Part shown: positions 1 to 7,102 of the stretch, one piece after another
Position numbering within the stretch: the stretch's first letter is position 1
Layout of the letters: the number at the start of each line of letters is the position of its first letter
Origin: Spirogloea muscicola
Lineage: Eukaryota > Streptophyta > Zygnematophyceae > Spirogloeales > Spirogloeaceae
Length of the DNA: 12,922 nt
Reading direction: 5' to 3'
NCBI GenBank assembly: GCA_009602725.1
Contig: WELB01000296.1
Location: 12,697-25,618 of the forward strand
Translations under genes and position numbers: made by a program
The notes under the pieces: model-generated
The model's input: only the letters and a program-made list of their open reading frames with translations
The model's database searches: none
What the model was told of the DNA's origin: nothing

Positions 1-400
1 AATTTGTAGCTGCTTTCTTTCTTTGTGTGCTTTGGTTTCTTAGCGCTTCCTCTGGCTTCCTCTGGCCCCCTTCTCGTTCTTTGTTCATTCTTTTTTGGGC
101 TGGCTTGTCCAGCCCCTATCCTCAATGGGCGAGCCCTTTCTTCTTTCTATGTGCTTGACCCGTGTTCCTGAGCGAGTCAAGTTTGCAGTGGGTAATGTAC
201 GTCATCAGACGTGCTTGCCGTTGTACTTGGCCACTTTGGCCTTCGATTATCTCAATACACGAAAGTCCATCATCACAGAGGATAGGGGCTGGACAAGCCA
301 GCCCAAAAAAGAATGAACAAAGAACGAGAAGGGGGCCAGAGGAAGCCAGAGGAAGCGCTAAGAAACCAAAGCACACAAAGAAAGAAAGCAGCTACAAATT
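1..400. repeat. Fold-back element: perfect 123-base inverted repeats around a 154-base centre
   Basis: Bases 1-123 are the exact reverse complement of bases 278-400, checked ten bases at a time with no mismatch. The centre, 124-277, shows no recognisable gene. Pairing runs to base 1, so the arm may continue beyond the window and its true length is unknown. A left target-site duplication cannot be sought. Just outside the right arm, the 13 bases AGCAGCTACAAAT at 387-399 recur at 405-417. The form fits a small non-autonomous inverted-repeat element (MITE or foldback type), which would be young given perfect identity. A chimeric fold-back at a contig end would look the same. No transposase is present. 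Confidence 0.8.
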
Positions 401-489
401 ACTCAGCAGCTACAAATCATCACAGCGCCTTCCCCTCTCCTCCGCCACCTTGCTCTCGCTCTCCCAAATCATTGCCACTGACTTACTTT

Positions 490-541
490 GAAACCCTACA
501 CCTTGAACCCCTAACCCTGCACCATGAATCCTGAATCCTAA
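490..541 (-). repeat. Degenerate telomere-like tract (CCCTAAA type)
   Basis: Scattered AAACCCT, CCCTAACCCT and AATCCT words are the C-rich reading of the plant-type TTTAGGG repeat. There is no perfect tandem array. It lies upstream of the helicase gene and is the opposite orientation to the two other tracts in this window (1866-1926 and 7321-7378). Confidence 0.5.
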
Positions 542-777
542 AAGCAAATTGCTATCCCCTCTTCCGGAACTTGTCACTATGACTCGCGGCACGTCGGAGT
601 GCTGTCGCAGTGGACCATAAGGACCGGGAGTTGCGCAACGCGCGCCGCAACTGAGATACTGACCCAGTTGCCGGCCCTCCCGATGACCACAATGATACGA
701 CAGCAGGAGACATGGGAGTCGGGCAGCCATCATGGCGCCTTAGAATCTATCATCGGCGTTGGCGCGTCTGGCCGTCC

Positions 778-807
778 ATGGCAATGACTGTCCCAGCTCC
801 GACGTGA
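778..807 (+). other. Possible upstream ORF of nine codons
   Basis: An ATG at 778 opens a nine-codon frame ending in TGA at 805-807, 44 bases before the helicase ATG at 852 and out of frame with it. It would lie in the 5' UTR if transcription starts upstream of 778, which the sequence alone cannot show. A second in-frame ATG is at 784. Confidence 0.25.
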
Positions 808-851
808 ATCGGAGCACGTTGGCAGCGCAGACTAAGCTTTGGCAGGTCATC

Positions 852-3800
852 ATGGACACGCCCAGCGCAGATGGCAGTGAAGGGCCGACGACTGCAGCGT
901 GGCGTGCGCAGCTTTTGGCAATGGGTTTTGGTGTTGGGCCCGCATCCGAAGCTGCTGCCGCCTGCGGCTCGCTCGAGGACGCCATCGATTACCTCCTCGC
1001 CGGCAGCTGCGGCGGCGCAGCCGCGCCTGCAACGATGCCCATGGAACCGCCGCCACTGCCGCCAATTCCATCAGCAATTGGTATAGGAAGCGCAGCTGAC
1101 TGCCGCGGCAGTGGCTGGGAGGCTGCGGCGATGACGGCGCTCCGAACTCGCTTCGGGTTCGAGGAGCTGAAGCCGTTACAGCGCGAGGCCCTGGCCGCCT
1201 GGGTCGCCGGCCGTGACTGCTTCGTGCTTGCCGCTACTGGCAGCGGTAAGCTGCTGGCCCCAAGCATTAAGTGGATTTGTACCTAACAAAGGTTTAACTG
1301 CCGATAATTGACCCCTAATTTATCACATTTTAGTGAGATACTGAGGTCCTGAGTATCACTCCTGACGTGGGTCTTCGTCGGCGCAGGCAAGTCGCTGTGC
1401 TTCCAGCTGCCGGCGCTCGTGACGGGCGCCGCCGTCGTCGTCGTCTCGCCGCTCATCTCCCTGATGCACGACCAGTGCGTGAAGCTCGCCGCCGCAGGCA
1501 TCGCCGCCTGCTTCCTGGGGTCTGGACAGCCTGACGCAGCCATCGAGGCCGCGGCAATTGCCGGCGCCTACGACGTAATCTACGCCTGCCCCGAGACCAT
1601 GAGACCATCCCCCGGTGCTCTCATCACCACCAAACCCAAATGCCTATCTCAACCTCAGACTCAGCCTCAGCAGTACCTTCCTAGACCTTGTCCTAACCCA
1701 CATTGTTATATGGTTTGCAATTTGTTGTGCTTGCAGATTGGTGAGGGGCCTGCAGGAGCTCGCACGCGGCCGCGGCATTGCCCTCTTTGCTGTTGACGAA
1801 GCGCACTGCGTCTCCAAGTGGGGCCATGACTTCCGCCCAGCCTACAGGTCTCCTCTGCGCACTCAGGGTCTAGGGTTAAGGATTATGATTAGGGGTTTAG
1901 GGTAGGGTTTAGGGTTGAGGGTTAGGTTGGCATATTTTCAGGAGGCTTTTCCAGCAAGTCAAGGCAATAATTGATGAACCTGACACAGTTAGACCAGTCT
2001 CATTACACATCTTCAAAGTCGCACACTTTTGCTAGATTCTAATCAAGCTCGACAGTCAGGCTCCTGATGGACAGCAGCTGAGAGCGATCTCTTACTTGCA
2101 ATAATTGCATCCTTACCATCTGCTACATTGGTGGGAAATCTCCGTCACAATTTTGTGCCTATGCTTTTGTCCTCAGTGTCGTGTAAGTCAGAATCAGTCA
2201 AGGAAAAATGTACAGTAGAGGGTTGCCCTGACACTCGAAGTGGTGTGTCTAGGAAGCTCTCGCTGCTCAAGACGAGCTTCACGCCGAGAGCCCTCGGCAA
2301 CAAGAGCGCTCGGCCCATCCCGGTCATGGCTCTCACCGCCACTGCCACGCCAACGGTGCGGGAGGACGTCCTCGGGTCGCTGCGCATGGGCCCTGGTGCA
2401 GTGGTCGTGCTCACGTCGTTTTTTCGGCCCAATCTAGCGTTCAAGGTGCACCAGAGGCCCAGAGTTCTTGTTGCAATCGGCATCAGCATATGGCTACTTG
2501 CTTGCATATAAGTAGCTACATCCACTTTGTAGTTGTCAGTCTCACTCTTTTCTTACATTGTGTTGTAATCGAGGTGTGATGTCAGAGTCGATCATCACAA
2601 GGGCAAATGCATAGTCTATCTGGAATATAGCTTCAATGTAGCTTCATCAGCTTCGATAATAATTGTAGTAGGTGGTAAGCTCAACAAGGGCCTCAGCTGA
2701 GTCCCTCGTACTTGCTCACGTGGTTCTCTAGCCCTGACTAGCGTGGTCGCTGGTGTTGCAGGTCCGCCACAGCAAGACGAAGCGGCCAGCCTCGTATGCA
2801 CGCGACTTCAGCGACCTCAGGGAGCACTACTTGGGCTGCAGTGACGGAAGGCGGCAGGGGGCCGCGGGAGCTGTGTCCAGCGAGCTCAACCTCGGCACCG
2901 CCACAGCACTGCAAGAGGACAGCGACAACGTTGAAGCTTGTGAATCTGGCGAGGACGACGATGAAGACAGCAGATGCTTGGAGTTGGACGCTGACGAAGA
3001 CCGGGCGCTCCCTGCCAATGACCTTGATGGTGTGCAGCAATGACACCAAGTTCTTGTCTGCCTGCGACGGCTCATATTTTAGAGTCTTACCTTGGTAACA
3101 ACTGACTCATTGCAGCGAAGTCGTGCTTTGATTTAGTCAGAAGGTCATACTCTTACATGCTAATGGGTTTGATTAGTCAACCTTGTTCACGGCCTAGGAA
3201 GCAATACGTATTTTGGTACTACAGATTGACTCCACACAGCTGCACATATGTGCAGTCGTATCAGGCACATTTCAGCCAGGGGCTGCCAATGCTTCCAGTA
3301 CTTCAGGTACTCCCTTTGCTTCCGAAGCTACAACAGCATATTATACATCTGAAGCTACGAGTCCCTGTACCTATGAAGCAGAGAACAAATGCAGCCCCAA
3401 TTAAGACACAGACAGAATCAGTACCATAATGTTGGCAGCATGGCGTTTACTTTTTCTTCAAAGCAAACGCTGCACAATGCTGTGCTGTTTGCAGAAAATT
3501 CGGTTGACGCAGCCGTGGTTAAACCTGAAGGAGAAGGCCCGAGCATTGTGTATGTGCCAACAAGGAAGGAAGCAGAGCGGCTTGTGGCCCACTTGAGCAA
3601 GCGGGGCATCAAGTGTGCCGCTTACCATGCCAAGGTGCCACTAAGAGCCCCACTAATTACCGGCTAACATGTCCAATTAGCGCCTTAAGAGTATGAACAT
3701 ATCATTGCTGCTAGATTTGCTCTTAGAGCTCCCATTATTGATTCATTGTTCCTTCTGTTTAAGCTCTGCTGTGCTGAGTCTGCAGCTGCCAAGGGCGCAC

Positions 3801-6455
3801 CTACGGCAGGTACACTGCAGCTTCCAGGCCGGGGTCCTCCAGGTAGCCACCACTCATTAAACCTAGCGGCCTAATCTATCCTCAAGCATGTACACTGTGG
3901 ACTGACAAATTGAGAGGCCCCAAAAGAGAATACATCTTGAATCATGCATTGCAATCTACACTATCCAACTTGATAGTGCTGAGTCCTTCATTACAACCTT
4001 CTCTTACATACACAGGTCCGCAGATTCAGTAGATTCACTTTGTTGCAAACTAAGCCTGACCCCTTAAGAGCCTCACAGAGGGGCTAGCGTTGTGGCTCGT
4101 GAGCCAATTATGGAGTGTGCAAGCTGACGCTGGAGTAACTTTGATCGAAAATTGATCAAAGTTACTCATTGACTGATCCAAGTCTTTGACTAGCCCGTGC
4201 TTCACGTGCTGCCATGCTCAATGTGCCTGGCCATTGTGCAAGCAGGTGGTGGTTGCAACAATTGCGTTTGGGATGGGCATCGACAAGGCGAATGTGCGAC
4301 GGGTGATCCACTATGGTTGGCCTCAGGTGCAAAGTACTTGCAACATGTGCTCACAAAGCTCTCCAAGTAATGATTTCTCTCACAATGTAGAGCACCACTT
4401 TAAGATTATACAGTAAAAAGTTTTGGGCCTGGTTAAGTCACCATGTCAAGTTGTGTATCCTCTGCTCAAGAGTACACCAATTGGACCTAAGCACATCAGA
4501 AAAGCTGACCTGCTTGGGTTGCTACTTGCAGAGCCTGGAGGCATACTACCAAGAGGCCGGCAGAGGCGGGCGTGACGGCCGCCCTTGTGATTGCAGTAAG
4601 CAGGCTGTCAGCTGAAATTTGCACGGCCATTAGTAAATATACAAGCTTTGTATATTTCCATCACAGGCTCCTCATTGCAGCAAGTGCTCGTAGTAATAAG
4701 TGGCAACATGATTAGGCGCTTGAGCGGTTAGTCCCTAATATGGGTTTCTGTTTAGGATTGGATGCTGTTGCCAGTCCTGTACTGCGACATGACAGTGCTG
4801 CCCTCGCTGCTGCCGAGCAAGCATAGCCCGGAGCAGGCCCAGCACGCTCTGCACATGCTCACTGAGTGCTTCCGGTACTATGTCATGCCTTAGACATTGC
4901 ACTGCAATGTTCTCTAATATGAATGACACTGTGCTTGTGTTTTCAACATAGTGACAAGCTTTAGCATACTTAATTAGCTAAGTAAGGTAGTAATCATGTA
5001 AGTAAGATAGTACTTACTTTAGTAGTAACCATGCAAGTAAGGTGTTTACGTGTATCATGATGTGCTTATAGTGACTAGCATTCAGCTTCACTTAGCTGAT
5101 GAAGGAGCTCTGAAGAGATAGCACTTGCTCCAGGTACGGAGTAACCACCAGCAAGTGCCGTGCGCGGATGCTGCTCAGCTACTTCGGCGAGGAGCTGCAG
5201 ACGCGAGTCTGCAACATGTGAGCAGCCATGCCATTTTGTTATGATCAACTAGCACATTCTTGAGTAACCCCCAAATGTTAGGTACAAACACGAACTCAAC
5301 CCTTGTAATGATTGATCTAGCACAGCAGATCTCTGGCTGCCGCCTATCCTGGGCTCCCTCTCAAATTTCCAGAGATATCACAGCTACTTCGCAACATCGT
5401 TTGTCCATTGACAGTGAAGCCGTCTCCTTCTTACTGATGGAGTATAGAGCTCAAATGAATAACAACTGCTGAGAACAAAAGTTATTCTCAATGTCAGGTG
5501 CGACGTGTGCACCGACGGAACCCCTCCTTTAGAGGATGTGACTGCGGAAGCCGTCAGCCTCATAAGCAGCTGCTCTCAAGGAGCGACCAACCGTTTAGCC
5601 AGAGCAGCGAGGGGTGTCGTTCAGGTACATTATGACTGTCATTTTGTGCGATAATGTGGTGCTTAACGCTATACTAGCATTTGGCAACTTCATGTCAGAC
5701 TCCTGAAGTATCACATTAAGTAACCGCCTCTTTAACAAGCTGATGTTTAGGGGCCGAAGGACATGCCGCTGTACCGGAAGGGCCTTGCGCGGATCCTTAG
5801 CGACCGAGGCTTGTTGAGAGAGCAGGTGTGTGGAGGCCCCCAGATGCATGTTCAAGAATGTCATCTGTCCTCAAGACTAATGAATGTGCTTTTAGAATTT
5901 GTGTAATTGTGAAATTAATACCTTAAAGGGTGAGCAAAATTCAGATGCCATGTTATATATATAAGTGGCAATTATTAACAGAGGCACCTTGCTTGACACC
6001 TTGACCAGGGCGGCAAGTTCGCGGCACGAGTCTCTGGCATGAGACATGCCGAAGCCACCGAAGCTGGCCTTGCCTTCCTTCGAGCCCACCATGACAACGC
6101 GGCACACGCGACAAGCTCTGAAGTCGACCCAAGTGGGGCTAGTCAAGTTCTTGGCGATGCGCTGCTTGTGCATCCCGAGGGCGACATGTTGGCAGCCGCC
6201 AGGCAGTATGAAGAAGAGACCCAAGAGCAGGAAGAGGGAGGAGAAGAGGGAGGAGACGGCGGCAGCCGGAGGCGGCGGACCCATCTACGTGCTGCCCATG
6301 GCAATGGTGGCGAAGCAACGGCAGAGTGGGGCCGGTGTTGGGCCGACCCAGATGTCCGACGGCAGCGGCTCGCGAGGTTCCGGCCGCTGGGTGCGGCGCG
6401 CAAGCGGCTCGCCAAGCGGATGTACGCTATGAGCAAGGAGCCGCGCAAACGTTGA
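852..6455 (+). CDS. RECQSIM: RecQsim-type ATP-dependent DNA helicase, 14 exons, frameshifted at the exon 2-3 junction
   Basis: Nuclear 3'-to-5' DNA helicase family acting in DNA repair and recombination. Exons: 852-1245, 1387-1614, 1737-1847, 2253-2445, 2762-3029, 3495-3634, 3786-3842, 4246-4326, 4532-4595, 4775-4874, 5134-5217, 5498-5624, 5751-5825, 6009-6455. All introns are GT-AG. The ATG at 852 is the first after an in-frame stop (741) and has A at -3 and G at +4. Numbered without the 8-base duplication, the protein is 786 residues. It has a UBA domain (14-52), motif 0 ([10 protein letters not shown], 101-110), Walker A ATGSGKS (128-134, split by intron 1), DEAH (225-228), ALTATAT (268-274), an acidic insertion (about 358-395), YVPTRKE (415-421), [11 protein letters not shown] (465-475), [10 protein letters not shown] (495-504), zinc cysteines 551/569/572/575 and a tail with [19 protein letters not shown] plus acidic insertion and this tail, with no HRDC domain, mark the plant RecQsim subfamily (Arabidopsis member about 858 residues). 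As written, translation runs through CPETMRPSP and stops at the start of exon 3. The start of exon 6 is the least certain boundary. Confidence 0.93.
897..1007 (+). other. UBA domain coding segment of the RecQsim-type helicase
   Basis: Residues about 16-52 read [12 protein letters not shown], then an alanine-rich stretch and [13 protein letters not shown]. The MGF loop and the final helix with paired leucines are the ubiquitin-associated domain pattern. In the RecQ family, an N-terminal UBA domain is a hallmark of RecQsim. Binding to ubiquitin or ubiquitinated chromatin proteins is inferred, not shown. Confidence 0.8.
1593..1608 (+). other. 8-base tandem duplication that shifts the helicase frame
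   Basis: GAGACCAT occurs twice back to back (1593-1600, 1601-1608), followed by five C and the exon 2 donor (CG|GTGCTC, intron from 1615). As written the exon ends in phase 1, but exon 3 (acceptor TTGCAG at 1736) needs phase 2 to read [11 protein letters not shown] and on to DEAH. With one copy removed the junction reads CPETIPRLVRGLQ, matching the spacing of plant RecQsim. As written the reading frame meets TGA two codons into exon 3. A missing C in the adjacent C run would also restore phase but leave three extra residues. Confidence 0.85.
1866..1926 (+). repeat. Telomere-like TTTAGGG tract inside helicase intron 3
   Basis: The 405-base intron 3 (1848-2252) contains GGGTTTAGGGTAGGGTTTAG and flanking variants such as TAGGGTTAAGG and TTGAGGGTTAGG. 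These are degenerate copies of the plant and green-algal telomere heptamer TTTAGGG. The rest of the intron shows nothing I recognise. Confidence 0.75.
2915..3028 (+). other. Acidic insertion inside the helicase core
   Basis: The end of exon 5 encodes a stretch rich in Asp and Glu ([21 protein letters not shown]) between motif III in exon 4 and motif IV in exon 6. RecQsim proteins are known for an acidic insertion at this place that splits the helicase core. The sequence has no catalytic motif and is expected to be flexible and poorly conserved. Confidence 0.75.
3030..3494 (+). other. Helicase intron 5, boundaries uncertain
   Basis: The preferred intron joins donor GATG|GTGTGC (3030) to acceptor GTGCTGTTTGCAG|AA (3494), phase 1, giving [18 protein letters not shown] before motif IV. 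Other phase-compatible choices are donor 3032 with acceptors ending at 3394 or 3421, which would add up to about 33 residues. A frame open from 3225 to 3404, with repeated GAAGCTAC words coding SEAT, could be an extra exon if it uses a donor I could not place. This is the linker after the acidic insertion, which tolerates length change, so conservation does not settle it. Confidence 0.45.
4133..4167. repeat. Perfect hairpin in helicase intron 7
   Basis: GAGTAACTTTGATC (4133-4146) and its exact reverse complement GATCAAAGTTACTC (4154-4167) flank a 7-base loop. It lies in the 403-base intron 7 (3843-4245), preceded by a small palindrome TGGCTC-GT-GAGCCA at 4093-4106. It could be the remnant of a small inverted-repeat element or an RNA stem in the pre-mRNA. 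The rest of the intron is unremarkable. Confidence 0.7.
4635..4657. repeat. AT-rich hairpin in helicase intron 9
   Basis: AAATATACAA (4635-4644) and TTGTATATTT (4648-4657) are exact reverse complements around the loop GCT. It lies 40 bases after the exon 9 donor (GTAAGC at 4596). No function is evident. Confidence 0.6.
4988..5041 (+). repeat. Two-copy 19-base direct repeat with internal palindrome in helicase intron 10
   Basis: TAGTAAYCATGYAAGTAAG occurs at 4988-5006 and 5023-5041 with two differences. Between them AAGTAAG-ATAGTA-CTTACTT forms a 7-base-arm palindrome. Further GTAAGT-like words surround it, so several cryptic donor-like sites lie in this 259-base intron (4875-5133). Confidence 0.55.
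5156..5510 (+). other. RecQ zinc-binding module, split over exons 11 and 12
   Basis: [15 protein letters not shown] in exon 11 is followed by VCNMCDVC across the exon 11-12 junction. The four cysteines (551, 569, 572, 575) are spaced C-x17-C-x2-C-x2-C, the RecQ C-terminal zinc pattern with its YFGE signature. Intron 11 (5218-5497) splits the Met codon between the second and third cysteines. Exon 13 ([13 protein letters not shown]) then resembles the short winged-helix part of RecQsim. Confidence 0.85.
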
Positions 6456-6573
6456 GGTGCACAAATATATTCTCGGTAGTAGCTTCTTCATGGACCTTTA
6501 AGTGGTCTTTACCTCACAACAATGCGGTGACCTGCATCTCGATCAACTCCTAGGTGACCTTAATTCACTCAAG

Positions 6574-6593
6574 TGTAATACAACTGAATGTAA
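6574..6593 (+). terminator. Two TGTAA poly(A) signals for the helicase transcript
   Basis: TGTAA occurs at 6574-6578 and 6589-6593, about 120 to 140 bases after the helicase stop. TGTAA is the usual poly(A) signal in green algae. A further copy lies at 6876-6880. Cleavage position is inferred only. Confidence 0.5.
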
Positions 6594-6864
6594 TGGCTAA
6601 TCACCTGCATGAAGCCTTAAGAAGGGAGCTGAGACATGGATTATGCTCAGACTGGCACAATGGTCTGTGAGTATTATAGCTCTCAGGACTGTTGTGCTAA
6701 TGCTGGGCCCTCCCAGCTGCATGTTGCTCTGGCACATACCCAACCCATTTGTGACCACACAGCTTGCAATTGAATACTGCGCACTAACCGCCAACAGAAT
6801 GGGGGACACTGTTGCTCTTGCAACGCGCAAGCCCATACCTGTTTGAGCAGTTTCACTTCTTTCA

Positions 6865-6948
6865 CTGCAACTCATTGTAATGGGAAAGAGTACAAGTTTG
6901 TATCACTACGTTTGCTGCAACTTAATGTTGAGGGAAAGATTACAACTG
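6865..6948. repeat. Diverged direct repeat, period 50
   Basis: CTGCAACTCATTGTAATGGG at 6865 and CTGCAACTTAATGTTGAGGG at 6915 begin two 34-base units that match at 27 positions. Both units also share GGGAAAGA and TACAA. No function is apparent. The second unit contains the TTACA that may act as the minus-strand poly(A) signal. Confidence 0.5.
6940..6944 (-). terminator. TGTAA poly(A) signal for the FAD synthase transcript
   Basis: TTACA on the plus strand reads TGTAA on the minus strand, about 160 bases after the FAD synthase stop. Distance and motif fit green-algal practice. No transcript evidence is available. Confidence 0.4.
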
Positions 6949-7102
6949 TGTTAGCAAAAAATGTTAGGCAAGCAAAATTTGTCACCCCTCAACAGGCAAA
7001 GTAGTCAGGGTCCTTGTTGCCTGAAGTGCATGTGAAGGCCACCCTCTTCAATTCACAGGGTTAACACTTCATGCAAGACTCGGGATGCTCTGAGCATGAG
7101 GT

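Larger units (their letters stand above)
401..851 (+). promoter_or_regulatory. Upstream and probable 5' UTR region of the RecQsim-type gene
   Basis: This 451-base stretch between the fold-back repeat and the helicase start codon holds no supported gene. It contains a degenerate telomere-like tract (490-541), an in-frame TAG stop at 741-743 ahead of the helicase start, and a short upstream ORF at 778-807. I see no convincing TATA box. That it contains the promoter is inferred from position only. Confidence 0.4.
6456..7102. other. Intergenic region between the two convergent genes
   Basis: These 647 bases separate the helicase stop (6453-6455) from the FAD synthase stop (7105-7103). They hold the probable 3' UTRs and poly(A) signals of both genes and a diverged 50-base-period direct repeat. 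Frames open at 6643-6846 (plus) and 6597-6875 (minus) have no recognisable product and I do not call them. Confidence 0.6.

Noticed and set aside
122-376. Overlapping open frames across the fold-back repeat
   Set aside because: They follow from the inverted repeat read on both strands. No protein family is recognisable and no start context or neighbours support them.
759-851. Extension of the helicase N-terminus to a TTG at 759
   Set aside because: TTG is not a normal eukaryotic nuclear start. The first in-frame ATG is 852, in good context and just before the UBA domain.
6597-6875. Open frames in the intergenic gap on both strands
   Set aside because: They have no family resemblance and lie in probable 3' UTR sequence with diverged repeats and poly(A) signals.
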